A stretch of 54,014 bases of DNA from the NCBI GenBank assembly GCA_002386465.1, contig DGIT01000140.1, forward strand, positions 275-54,288. The letters run 5' to 3'. Origin of the DNA: Burkholderiales bacterium UBA4615 (lineage in GTDB: Bacteria > Pseudomonadota > Gammaproteobacteria > Burkholderiales > Burkholderiaceae_E). Within the stretch, counting starts at the first letter, position 1, and each line of letters begins with the position of its first letter. Under the pieces are notes generated by a model that was given only the letters and a program-made list of their open reading frames with translations, did not search any database and had not been told where the DNA came from. This document shows positions 35,156-43,708 of this stretch, piece by piece. The position numbers and the translations under genes are program-made.

Positions 35156-37315
35156 ATGATGCGTCTGACCCATTACTCGACCGTCCTGACGATCACGGCG
35201 CTGGCGCTGGGATATGCGGCACACGTTGCTGCGCAGACGCTGCCGACGGGTGCGGCGGTGGCATCCGGCACGGCTGTCGTGTCGGCCCATGGCGCGCGCA
35301 AGATTGCGATCGATCAGCGCAGCGACCGCGCGGTGATCAACTGGAGCAGTTTTTCGCTGAGCCGCGATGCCCGGGTCGATGTATCGCAGCCTTCAGCGAG
35401 TTCGATCTTGCTCAATCGCGTGACCGGTCCTCAGGCCAGTCAGATTGACGGCACGCTCACTGCAAACGGTCGGGTATGGATCGTCAACCCTCAGGGGGTG
35501 TACTTCGGCGCAGGCTCATCGGTGCAGGTCGGTGCCCTGTTGGCGTCCAGCCTGTCGATCACGGACGACGATTTCAATGCGGGACGTTTTCGCTTTGCAT
35601 TGAGCGGTGCGCCGGCTCCAGTGCAACTCGATGGCTCGGTTCAGGTGACAACAGGCACAGGTTCAGTCGTGGCGATTGCGCCCACCGTGACGCAGGGCGC
35701 GCAAGGAACGATCCATGCGCCTGGCGGGCAGGTGCAGCTGATTGCGCACGATCAGGTTGAACTGCAGCTCGATGCATCGGGTCTGATCACAGCACGTCTG
35801 GGTCTGGCGAGTACGCAGAGCATTCTGAACACCGAGGGGCGCATCACGGTCGACAACGGCATGGTGCTGTTGTCCGCTCAGGGCAGCGCGCATGCGGGCA
35901 CTGCACTGCTGAAACTGTCAGGGATTATTGATGCAGGCACGGTGACCACGCGCGGTGGACGGGTCTTTCTGGAGAGCACCGGTGAGCTTGAGTTGACCGG
36001 ACGGATCGTGGCCGAAGGCGCCGGCGGTTCGGTGCAGGTGCGCAGCAGCGATGGAGGGATTCCGGCAGGCAGCAACGGCTCGATTGCCGTGCCTTCAGCC
36101 GATCGGCTGTTGACCTCCGTGAGTTTTACCGCCCCGCCTGGGGCACTGACTGCACGCGGTGCTGCGTTGGCGCCCGATGGCAGCGGTCAGTATGAGCTCG
36201 CAGCTGCCAAAGCGGCTACCGAGGAGTCGGGCAAGCTTGCCCGCAAGGCGTCAGGGAACTCCCGTGAAGAGGCCACGACCGAGCAGAGTATCCTCGCCCT
36301 GGACGCCGATCCTGCGGTCCAGCAGGCAAACGCTGCGATGCCCGCATCGTCGCCTGGCCAGTCCGCAGACAGCAGCAGCGGCATCACGGGGGTGATCGGC
36401 AATCAGGGCAATGACAAACTCGTGGGGAACGCGGGCGGGGCAGGTGGTGGGCATCCCGGCGGGCCCTCCAAGCCAGGTGGTCTGACCGTTCCCGACACGC
36501 CTGCAACGCCGATCACGCCGGTGCCGCCGGTGGCTGTGATCGATCCACCCACCACACCGGTGCCACCCACTGCGCCAATCCCGCCGGTGGCGATCGACAC
36601 ACCGGTCGCACCCGTGCCGCCGACACCACCCGTGACACCCGTGGCCGTGATCGACCCGCCAACAACGCCAGTGCCGCCCACAAGGCCGGTTTCGCCGGTG
36701 GCGATCGACACACCGGTGACACCCGCGCCGCCGGCACCACCCGTGACGCCTGTGGCCGTAATCGATCCGCCCAACACGCCGGTTCCACCCACTGCGCCGA
36801 TTCAGCCCGTGGCGATGGCTGAGCCAACAAGCACAGCGCCGTCTGGATCAACCGCGGTCCTGTCGAGTCCGACCGTTGCGCAGGCTGCGGCGGGCAACAG
36901 CCAGACCCTGCTTGCCACACCACCTTACCGCGGACTCCCGCAATCTGCTTTCGCGTTGTATGACCTGCGCGCCGGCAAACCCGCATGGCTTGGTAATTTC
37001 AGAGCACAGATCGATGCCGACCAGATCGTGCTGAGTGCGTCACGCAGCAAGTCCACCCCGGCCGCCGTGTACGTCCCCGCCGACCGAGCAGGCGTTCGCT
37101 TTGACCTGCCTGCGCCCGGCGCTCAGTCGCTGCAATACATCGCCCGCCGACAGGGCAACGGCGTTGTGATCGCAGCGCTGGACCCCGCCTCGGCTTTCGC
37201 GCTGGATGCACAAGGCAAGGCGATCGCCGCAAATGGCCTGGTGGCGCTGGCACAGCAGCGGGGCACAGACCTGGGCCTGGTGCGATCGGTCAGCCTTGCG
37301 GGCGTTGGTCAGTAA
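35156..37315 (+). CDS. TpsA exoprotein with TPS domain and proline-rich repeats
   Basis: A 719-residue secreted beta-helix protein. The signal peptide is at about 1-25 (AHVAAQ). The TPS secretion domain spans about 30-300, with INWSSFSLSRDARVDVSQP and the NRVTG and NPQGVYFGAGS motifs of filamentous-haemagglutinin N-termini. A Ser/Ala-rich stretch follows, then a Pro-rich repeat region (459-557) and a C-terminal domain (about 600-719). It is short for a TpsA. Two adjacent ATGs at 35156 and 35159 are equivalent. It is secreted by the upstream TpsB; target unknown. Confidence 0.85.
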   Translation: MMRLTHYSTVLTITALALGYAAHVAAQTLPTGAAVASGTAVVSAHGARKIAIDQRSDRAVINWSSFSLSRDARVDVSQPSASSILLNRVTGPQASQIDGTLTANGRVWIVNPQGVYFGAGSSVQVGALLASSLSITDDDFNAGRFRFALSGAPAPVQLDGSVQVTTGTGSVVAIAPTVTQGAQGTIHAPGGQVQLIAHDQVELQLDASGLITARLGLASTQSILNTEGRITVDNGMVLLSAQGSAHAGTALLKLSGIIDAGTVTTRGGRVFLESTGELELTGRIVAEGAGGSVQVRSSDGGIPAGSNGSIAVPSADRLLTSVSFTAPPGALTARGAALAPDGSGQYELAAAKAATEESGKLARKASGNSREEATTEQSILALDADPAVQQANAAMPASSPGQSADSSSGITGVIGNQGNDKLVGNAGGAGGGHPGGPSKPGGLTVPDTPATPITPVPPVAVIDPPTTPVPPTAPIPPVAIDTPVAPVPPTPPVTPVAVIDPPTTPVPPTRPVSPVAIDTPVTPAPPAPPVTPVAVIDPPNTPVPPTAPIQPVAMAEPTSTAPSGSTAVLSSPTVAQAAAGNSQTLLATPPYRGLPQSAFALYDLRAGKPAWLGNFRAQIDADQIVLSASRSKSTPAAVYVPADRAGVRFDLPAPGAQSLQYIARRQGNGVVIAALDPASAFALDAQGKAIAANGLVALAQQRGTDLGLVRSVSLAGVGQ
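36530..36826 (+). repeat. Proline-rich 111-bp tandem repeats in tpsA
   Basis: Units begin at 36530, 36641 and 36752, exactly 111 bp (37 residues) apart; the third is partial. Each opens with VAVIDPP and continues TPVPPT, then PVAIDTPV in the first two. The period is a multiple of three, so unit number can vary without breaking the frame. Confidence 0.85.
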
Positions 37316-37389
37316 GGCGACACCGCGCACAGCACGCCAATCAGCAACGAGGGACTGCGAGCCGCTCGTCTGCCCCAGTGCCTGGCGCC

Positions 37390-39090
37390 TCAGGCGCTCT
37401 TGAGCACCCAGCGATCGCCGTCGACTTGCGCCCGCCCATCGCGTTGCAGCTTGAGCAGGTGGGCGGTCAGCGAGCGGCGCGCCACCGGATGCAGCCCGCT
37501 GCCCACGTCGTCGTACACACGAGCCAACAGCGCATCGATCGGGCTCGACCCCAGTTCAGTCAGGGCCTGCACCACCTTGTCTTCACGCCGCAGCCGATGG
37601 GCAATGAGCCCTTCAACCACCTTGTGCGGCCGTGCCATGAGAAAACCATGTCCGGGGGCGAACCAGTCAAGATCGATCTTGAGCAGTGCGCGCAATGAAT
37701 CCAGATACGCCGACATATCGCCATCAGGCGGGCCGATCACCACGGTGGAGGTGCCCATCACATGATCGCCGGTAAAGAGAATTTTTTCGCTTTCCAGCAG
37801 CCAGCAGATATGGTTTGAAGCATGGCCAGGCGTGTGCACCGCCCGCAGCACGATGCCCTCATCCAGCTTCAAGCGCTCGTCATGGCTGGGCTGATGGGCA
37901 GGCGCGAACGTCGCATCCTGATTGTTCGGAAAATCGGCAATGCGACCGATCACGGGAGCACCCGTACGCCTGTGCAAATCGGCGGCACCTGGTGAATGGT
38001 CAACATGGGTGTGGGTCGTGAGGATCCAGCGAATCGGGCCCGGGGCCGACGCGACGATCGCATTGAGATGCTTTGAATCGGGCGGGCCCGGATCGATGAC
38101 GGCCCACTCGTTGCGTGGTCCGCCTCCGACCAGATAGGTATTGGTGCCAGGCCCGGTCATCACACCGCGATTGTCGGCCGTGACGCGCATGACATGCGCT
38201 GACAGGCGCACGGCACGCTCAGGCACGATGGCGTACGAGGCCGTGCCATGGCCTTGCGGATCGAGCTTGCCCACCTCGGCCCACGCGAAATGATCGGGTG
38301 CGACCGGCATCATGCCTTCCGGCCCATCGGCGATGCGAGGCGACTTCAGGGCCACCCTGCGCGGCTCGCGGGCATGGGCCATGACATCGGCTGTGCACGA
38401 AAAGCCAGTAAGCAATTCCAGCGTCGTCTTGGTCGGGTTAAGCATCTTGAGCTCTTCACCGCGCGCAATCGCCTGCGCGGGCGTGAGCCAGAGTTGCTCG
38501 ACCAGTTCGACTTCGTCGTGAAACGACTCCTGATCGGTAGGCGCCACCGCAAAGAAAAACCGCGTGTCCCAACGCTTGGGCCGAATCGGCGGCGTGACCC
38601 ACCGTGCGTGATAGACAATGCGATGCGCAGCGAGCTTCAGACCAAACTGCGTACAGAAAGCATCGATTGTGGCCTCACGCTGATGCAGACGCTGACGCCA
38701 GGCAGCCATCTCGGCACTGACTCGGCGAATCGGCTGCCCATCGGGCCCGTGCGCAAGCAACAAGCCCGACTCCTCGAAGCACTCACGCAGTGCCGCCACG
38801 TAATAATCCAGCCCGCCTTCGGCGAGCCCCATGCCGGCGCTGGCTGCGGAATCATCCAGCCCCACACAGTGCGGGTGACCGTCACGGTCCTGCGCATCGA
38901 GCAAGCCCCCGGGAAATACCCAGGCGCCGCTGGCCTGGTCGCGGCTTTCGGTGCGGCGAAGCATCAGCACTTCGATCCCTTGCTCGCCATCACGCATGAC
39001 GACGACCGTGGCAGCAGCGCGCAGGGGGCGCGCAACAGGCGCAGCGTCTGAAGCGCCCTGCGGCGCGGAGGGTGAACTGGATGAGCTCAT
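37390..39090 (-). CDS. Nudix hydrolase fused to metallo-beta-lactamase domain
   Basis: A 566-residue two-domain protein. Residues 1 to about 270 form a Nudix/NUDT19-like domain: FPGGLLDAQDRDG and the Nudix box core in RECFEESGLLL. Residues about 290-566 form a LACTB2-like metallo-beta-lactamase domain with metal motif THTHVDHSPG, later VHTPGHASNHICW and FTGDHVMG, then a winged-helix-like end. Such fusions probably act on acyl-CoA or nucleotide conjugates, but the reaction is unproven. It is the last gene of a leftward catabolic run and follows the enoyl-CoA hydratase by 29 bases. Confidence 0.85.
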   Translation of the reverse strand: MSSSSSPSAPQGASDAAPVARPLRAAATVVVMRDGEQGIEVLMLRRTESRDQASGAWVFPGGLLDAQDRDGHPHCVGLDDSAASAGMGLAEGGLDYYVAALRECFEESGLLLAHGPDGQPIRRVSAEMAAWRQRLHQREATIDAFCTQFGLKLAAHRIVYHARWVTPPIRPKRWDTRFFFAVAPTDQESFHDEVELVEQLWLTPAQAIARGEELKMLNPTKTTLELLTGFSCTADVMAHAREPRRVALKSPRIADGPEGMMPVAPDHFAWAEVGKLDPQGHGTASYAIVPERAVRLSAHVMRVTADNRGVMTGPGTNTYLVGGGPRNEWAVIDPGPPDSKHLNAIVASAPGPIRWILTTHTHVDHSPGAADLHRRTGAPVIGRIADFPNNQDATFAPAHQPSHDERLKLDEGIVLRAVHTPGHASNHICWLLESEKILFTGDHVMGTSTVVIGPPDGDMSAYLDSLRALLKIDLDWFAPGHGFLMARPHKVVEGLIAHRLRREDKVVQALTELGSSPIDALLARVYDDVGSGLHPVARRSLTAHLLKLQRDGRAQVDGDRWVLKSA

Positions 39091-39119
39091 GGCAGGATTC
39101 CGTGATCGCGTCGTGTGGG

Positions 39120-39959
39120 TCAGCGACCGCTGAAAACCGGCGGGCGCTTCTCGACAAACGCACGCACGGCCTCGCGGTGATCGTCAGTGCGTGAAGACAG
39201 CACCAGGCGACGCGCTTCGCGTTGCAGGGCGGCATCCAGTTCGATGTGCGCCGCTTCATCGAGGTTGTCCTTGATATGCGCCAGCGCCACTGCCGGGCCG
39301 TTAGCCATAGTGCGCGCCAGCGCAAACGCCTCGCTGCGCAGCACATCATCGGCCACGACCCGATTGAACAGGCCGATGCGCTCGGCGCGTGCTGAATCGA
39401 CGCGGGCCGAAGTGAACATCATTTCGCGCGCAATGGGTGAGCCCACTGCGCGTGTAAGCAGCCAGGCCACGCCGTAGTCACCCGACAATCCGATCTTCGA
39501 ATAGCCCGCGCTGACGAAGGCCGACTGCGCAGCGATGCGCACATCGCACGCCAGGGCAATGGCCAGCCCTGCGCCGGCAGCCGCACCGGGCAGCGCGGCG
39601 ACCGTGGGCTTGCGCACCGCAGTAAGCGCACCGGTGAGCAGTCGCTCGCGCTCAATCAGGTCGTTGACCCGCTGATCGTAGGTCCAGTCCTTCTTGTTGC
39701 TGTTGTCGCCCATGCCCTTGACGTCGCCGCCTGCGCAAAAAGCGGTCCCGGCGCCGGTGATGAGCAAGGCACCCACGCGTTCGTCTTCACCACGCTCGCG
39801 AATCATGCGTCGCAGCGCGGGCGTCAGCTGATCGGACAACGCATTGCGGGCTTCGGGTCGATTCAATGTGATGACGGCCACGCGCTCGCGGATTTCACAC
39901 AGCAGTTGGGTGGTGCCAGTGTCGATCTGAATGGCTTGCGCCTGAACGTCCTGCGACAT
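39120..39959 (-). CDS. Enoyl-CoA hydratase/isomerase family protein
   Basis: A 279-residue crotonase. It has the NRPEARNALSDQL entry motif, oxyanion-hole segments AFCAGGDVKGMGD and GAAAGAGLAIALACD, and the KIGLSGDYGVAW segment. The position of Asp rather than Glu in GDYG suggests an isomerase or dehalogenase-like variant instead of a canonical hydratase, though this is inference. It lies 21 bases after the dioxygenase gene. Confidence 0.87.
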   Translation of the reverse strand: MSQDVQAQAIQIDTGTTQLLCEIRERVAVITLNRPEARNALSDQLTPALRRMIRERGEDERVGALLITGAGTAFCAGGDVKGMGDNSNKKDWTYDQRVNDLIERERLLTGALTAVRKPTVAALPGAAAGAGLAIALACDVRIAAQSAFVSAGYSKIGLSGDYGVAWLLTRAVGSPIAREMMFTSARVDSARAERIGLFNRVVADDVLRSEAFALARTMANGPAVALAHIKDNLDEAAHIELDAALQREARRLVLSSRTDDHREAVRAFVEKRPPVFSGR

Positions 39960-39980
39960 GGTGAGTCTCCTGACTTGCGT

Positions 39981-40859
39981 TTAGTGAGCCGCCGCAGGCA
40001 GCGGCAGATCGAGCGTGGTCGTGCGACGCAATTCGCGTCGATAGGTCTTGTCGTCGAAGGGGCGTGCCCGGTGCATGGTGCAGCGGTTATCCCAGATTAC
40101 GAAGTCATGCGGCTGCCAGATATGCGCATGGGTGAAACGCTCGCGCGTGGCATGCTCGATCAGGTCGCGCAGCAGCAGCCGGCCTTCAGGCAATGGCCAG
40201 TCGATGATCTGTGCCGCGTGCGATGCGAGGTACAGCGCCTTGCGCCCGCTGCGCGGCATGGTGCGCACGAGTGGGTGCACCGCGCCCTTGAGGCGGTCGC
40301 GTTCTTCCTGTGAAAAATTGAAGCCAAGCACTTCGCGTGAATAGACGATGGAGTGATGCACGCGCAGGCCCTCAAGGCTGCGTTTCATCTCATCGTCCAG
40401 TGCGTCGTAGGCCGCACGCATATCGGCGAATTCGGTATCGGCACGGACTGGCGGCAAGACCCGCGCTGAAAGCATCGAGTAGCGCCCGGGCGGGTCTTCG
40501 AAGGTGGCATCGGCATGCCACAGGCGATTGCTGATGCCGCTCATGCGACGCCGATCGTCCCCCGCCAGGATCTTGCCGTCGGCACCCACGTTTGAAATGT
40601 CGGTGAGCGCCTCATTGCCGAATCGGTTGCGCGTGAGCACTGCGGCCGAAGTCTTGGCATGCAAGGTGCCATCAAAGCGCTGCGCGAAGTCGAGTTGCTC
40701 GGCGTCGGTAAAGAGCTGGTTGCGAAAGACCAGCACGCCATAGGTATCCATGCCGGCGCGAATGCGCTCGAGCGTGAGCTGATCGTGCACGGTACGCAAA
40801 TCGATCGGGCTGGCTTCGCCCACGAAGCAGCCACCGACCTGGCGAAATTCGAGTGTCAT
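39981..40859 (-). CDS. TauD/TfdA-family 2-oxoglutarate-dependent dioxygenase
   Basis: A 292-residue Fe(II)/2-oxoglutarate oxygenase. The metal triad is visible: His115 and Asp117 in LWHADATF, and His263 in MHRARPFDD, followed by Arg274, which probably binds 2-oxoglutarate. Members oxidise taurine, 2,4-D, alkyl sulfates and others, so the substrate is open. The ATG overlaps the stop of the upstream isomerase gene (ATGA). An extended frame to 40964 is rejected. Confidence 0.88.
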   Translation of the reverse strand: MTLEFRQVGGCFVGEASPIDLRTVHDQLTLERIRAGMDTYGVLVFRNQLFTDAEQLDFAQRFDGTLHAKTSAAVLTRNRFGNEALTDISNVGADGKILAGDDRRRMSGISNRLWHADATFEDPPGRYSMLSARVLPPVRADTEFADMRAAYDALDDEMKRSLEGLRVHHSIVYSREVLGFNFSQEERDRLKGAVHPLVRTMPRSGRKALYLASHAAQIIDWPLPEGRLLLRDLIEHATRERFTHAHIWQPHDFVIWDNRCTMHRARPFDDKTYRRELRRTTTLDLPLPAAAH

Positions 40860-41671
40860 GCCTGTCTCCTTGTGTGCATCCAGCCAAGACCATCGGTGGT
40901 GCCGTGGGGCACTGCTCCGCGGGCCGGTCGGTATTCGCAACCCACCCATCCCTGCCAGCCGCATTGGGCCGACACCTCGTCGATGACTGCGAACAGATAA
41001 GGGTAATGCATCTCGCCCACGTCCGGCTCGTGGCGTTCCGGAACACCCGCCATCTGAAAATGACCGACCCGTCCGGTGGGCAGGTACTGACGGATCTTGA
41101 TGGCGACATCGCCCTCGACGATCTGGCAGTGATACAGGTCCATCTGAACCTTGAGATTGGCCGCGCCCACCGACTGCACCACCGCATGCGCCTGCGCCTG
41201 CGTGTTCAGGAAATAGCCTGGAATATCGCGCGTGTTGATCGGTTCGATGAGCAGATCACGGCCCGCCGAGACCGCCTGCGCCGCCGCCCAGGCAAGGTTC
41301 GCCAGATAGGTATCGTGCAGCGTGTCGCGGGATGCCTCCTGCGGCACCAGCCCCGCCATCACATGAATGCGCGGGCAATCGAGGACTTCTGCATAGGCCA
41401 GGGCCTGATCGATGCTGCGTCGAAAGACATCCTCGCGCCCGGGCAGACAGGCCTGGCCACGCTCGCCGCGATCAAAATCGCCGGGGGGAGCGTTGAACAA
41501 CACCTGTTGCAGGCCGTGTGCATGCAGGCGTGCCGCCAGTTCGGCGGGCGCATGGGCATAAGGAAACAGGCACTCCACGCCGGCAAAGCCGTCGTGTGCG
41601 GCCGCGGCAAAGCGGTCGAGAAACGCATGCTCGGGGTAGAGCATGCTGAGGTTGGCAGCAAAGCGAGGCAT
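40856..41671 (-). CDS. hyi: Hydroxypyruvate isomerase-like sugar-phosphate isomerase
   Basis: A 271-residue TIM-barrel of the Hyi/OtnI family, which interconverts hydroxypyruvate and tartronate semialdehyde or isomerises 2-oxotetronate. It opens with PRFAANLSMLYPEHAFLDRF and has GVECLFPYAH, the LIEPINTRDIPGYFL segment with a catalytic Glu, DLYHCQIVEGD and GHFQMAGVPERHEP. ATG 41671 is preferred over a GTG two codons earlier. It heads the leftward operon to the Nudix fusion. No glyoxylate carboligase is in view. Confidence 0.88.
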   Translation of the reverse strand: MPRFAANLSMLYPEHAFLDRFAAAAHDGFAGVECLFPYAHAPAELAARLHAHGLQQVLFNAPPGDFDRGERGQACLPGREDVFRRSIDQALAYAEVLDCPRIHVMAGLVPQEASRDTLHDTYLANLAWAAAQAVSAGRDLLIEPINTRDIPGYFLNTQAQAHAVVQSVGAANLKVQMDLYHCQIVEGDVAIKIRQYLPTGRVGHFQMAGVPERHEPDVGEMHYPYLFAVIDEVSAQCGWQGWVGCEYRPARGAVPHGTTDGLGWMHTRRQA

Positions 41672-41765
41672 GGCCACGACTCCGTGGGCTAAGTGACCAC
41701 CGAACCTTACCAGCGCTCCTGCGTGAAACTCGGGCAGGGCGACGATGGGCCTGTCAGGGGCGCAT

Positions 41766-43157
41766 TCAGGTCAGCCCGGCTTCACGCAGACGCCGGTACA
41801 GCGTGCGCTGCGTCCACCCCAGGTGTTCCGCCAATTCGCGACGGGTGCCCTGGAAGGCGCGTAGCGTGTCGGCCAGTTCGGCCGGACTGCGCCGGGCGCG
41901 CGCACGTGGTGCAGGCTCGGCAGGCTGGCCGGGCGCAGCAAGCGGTGGGGGCAGGACCTTCGCGCCTGCACCATGCAGGGCGAGATAGGATGCTCTGATC
42001 TCGCCCTCTTCTGAAAACAGCCGCGCGCGCTCGAGCACGTTGCGCAACTCCCGAATATTGCCAGGCCAGTCATGCGTCTGCAGCAGCGCCATGGCGTCTG
42101 GCGCCACACGCACGCGCGACCCGCCAACCGATGCGCTGCGCTGCAGGATTGACTCGACCAGAAGCGGGATGTCATCGATGCGCTCGCGCAGCGGCGGCAA
42201 GTGAATCGGAAAGCCGCAGATGCGGTAGTACAGATCCGCCCGGAATCGACCGTCCTCCACCATGCGCTCGAGCGGCTGATGGGTGGCGGCGACCAGCCGG
42301 AAATCGGATGACTGCACCTCGACCCCGCCCACGCGACGAAACGTGCCGGTCTCGATGAGGCGTAGCAGCTTGACCTGCATCGCCAGCGGCACATCGCCGA
42401 TTTCGTCCAAAAAGAGCGTGCCGCCGTTGGCCGTTTCCACAAGTCCGACCTTGCGCGTCTGTGCGCCGGTAAACGCGCCTTTCTCGTAACCGAACAGCTC
42501 GCTCTCGAAGAGCGTCTCGCTGAATCCTGAACAATCGACCACCACAAACGGACCGCTGGCCCGATCGCTGGCTTCGTGCACTGCACGCGCAAAGAGCTCC
42601 TTGCCGGTGCCCGACTCGCCCTGCAACAGCACCGGCAGCATCGAAGGCCCCACGCGCTGCACGGCTGCCACGGCCGCATTGAAAGCCTGTGATCGACCGA
42701 CCAGCCCCATGGCGGTTGGCCGGGCAAACGCACTGCGCACGGTCTGCAAGCGCTCAACGAAGGCCACTACTTCACCGGACTCGTCCAGGATGGGTCGCAG
42801 GGCCACATCCACATGCTCTGCGCCGCGCGGCGTGTGATGAATATGCAGGACCCGATCGGTGGACTTGGATGCGAGCGCCTGCTGCATGGGGCAGTGCTCG
42901 CCCGCCTGGTCGCACGGCACATCGTAGCCATGCGACACGCTGTAGCAGGTTCGCCCCACGCAGGGCTGATCGGCCAGTCCGAACTGGCGACGGTACGCGG
43001 TATTGGCGGCCAGGATGGTGTAGCTGCGATCCAGGACCAGCATGGGCTGCGGGTCGTGCTCAAGATAGGCCACCAGGGCCTGCACGCGGTCGGTCGCCAT
43101 GACCCCCGTCTCAAGGACCGGGGCAGGCGAAGCGGCGGGGGTGGGGGATTCGGACAT
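41766..43157 (-). CDS. Sigma54-dependent activator, FisR-like sulfane-sulfur sensor
   Basis: A 463-residue enhancer-binding protein: N-terminal PAS-like domain (about 20-140), AAA+ domain with Walker A GESGTGKE, the sigma54-contact loop GAFTGA, FLDEIGD Walker B and the RADLYYRI segment, then a Fis-type helix-turn-helix (HLGWTQRTLYRRLREAGL). The sensor part has cysteines at 66, 71, 82 and 89. The spacing of the last three (11, then 7) equals what I recall for the reactive cysteines of Cupriavidus FisR (53, 64, 71), which senses sulfane sulfur. An in-frame ATG at 43100 would number these 52, 63 and 70, close to FisR. It diverges from the persulfide dioxygenase operon. Confidence 0.85.
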   Translation of the reverse strand: MSESPTPAASPAPVLETGVMATDRVQALVAYLEHDPQPMLVLDRSYTILAANTAYRRQFGLADQPCVGRTCYSVSHGYDVPCDQAGEHCPMQQALASKSTDRVLHIHHTPRGAEHVDVALRPILDESGEVVAFVERLQTVRSAFARPTAMGLVGRSQAFNAAVAAVQRVGPSMLPVLLQGESGTGKELFARAVHEASDRASGPFVVVDCSGFSETLFESELFGYEKGAFTGAQTRKVGLVETANGGTLFLDEIGDVPLAMQVKLLRLIETGTFRRVGGVEVQSSDFRLVAATHQPLERMVEDGRFRADLYYRICGFPIHLPPLRERIDDIPLLVESILQRSASVGGSRVRVAPDAMALLQTHDWPGNIRELRNVLERARLFSEEGEIRASYLALHGAGAKVLPPPLAAPGQPAEPAPRARARRSPAELADTLRAFQGTRRELAEHLGWTQRTLYRRLREAGLT

Positions 43158-43270
43158 CGTGGCTGAAACCTTGTAAGGCTGGCTGTAAATCGATGCGCCG
43201 ATCGGCCCGCCCATCGCTCGCTCATTGGGCCGTCAAACAAGCCTTCAAGCAGGCGATGGCGGTCCAGCGC

Positions 43271-43309
43271 ACTGCCAGGATACTGCCATATCACTGCCAA
43301 TGACTGCCA
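43271..43309 (+). promoter_or_regulatory. Array of four phased ACTGCCA heptamers, candidate activator-binding sites
   Basis: Identical ACTGCCA copies start at 43271, 43282, 43293 and 43303, a spacing of 11, 11 and 10 bp. All face the same way and hence the same DNA side. They end 140 bases before the -24 element, the usual range for enhancer sites of sigma54 activators. Site function is inferred. Confidence 0.65.
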
Positions 43310-43449
43310 ACGTCACGTATGGCGGCTGACAGAACCTGTCATCGCCTCAGCCGCTCACATCGAAGACTCCGTGTTGAAGTGCGTGCAGCATGCAAAAACC
43401 TGTTTTATTTCAATGGGCTGCGCCAACCCCCACTTTGCCGACACAACCA

Positions 43450-43464
43450 TGGCACGCTTCTTGT
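43450..43464 (+). promoter_or_regulatory. Sigma54 (-24/-12) promoter of the persulfide operon
   Basis: TGGCACG (43450-43456), four bases, TTGT (43461-43464). This is a near-perfect match to the RpoN consensus TGGCACG-N4-TTGC/T, with the invariant GG and GT-type -12. It lies 49 bases upstream of the first ATG and is divergent from a sigma54 activator gene. Confidence 0.85.
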
Positions 43465-43513
43465 ATCTGTACAGGCATTCGCCGCAAGGCACTTTCAGCG
43501 AAGGAGCACCAAC

Positions 43514-43708
43514 ATGACCACGAACGAAGGGACCCTGGATCGGACACTGCGGGTGGTGGCTGGCATTGCGCTGATCGCATTGGCCTGGAGCGGCACGATT
43601 GGCGCGTGGGGCTGGATTGGCCTGGTGCCCCTGGTGACCGGCGCGGTGGGCGTGTGCCCCCTTTACAGCATGCTCGGCATCCGGACCTGTCCCGCGCCCC
43701 GCTCATGA
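43514..43708 (+). CDS. DUF2892 (YgaP-like TM) membrane protein
   Basis: A 64-residue protein with two hydrophobic segments (VAGIALIALAW and GWIGLVPLVTGAVG) and the family's GVCPLYSMLGIRTC end with two cysteines. DUF2892 segments recur next to rhodanese and persulfide-oxidising enzymes, and YgaP carries the same segment fused to a rhodanese. AAGGAG precedes the ATG. It is first in the operon and overlaps the dioxygenase start as ATGA. Confidence 0.85.
   Translation: MTTNEGTLDRTLRVVAGIALIALAWSGTIGAWGWIGLVPLVTGAVGVCPLYSMLGIRTCPAPRS

Larger units (their letters stand above)
43158..43513. other. Regulatory region between the FisR-like gene and the persulfide operon
   Basis: A 356-base divergent spacer with no gene. 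From left to right it holds the activator gene's own upstream region, four ACTGCCA heptamers (43271-43309), an A/T-rich stretch around 43393-43414 that could be a bend or IHF site, the -24/-12 promoter (43450-43464), and the leader of the DUF2892 gene with AAGGAG before its ATG. Confidence 0.7.
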
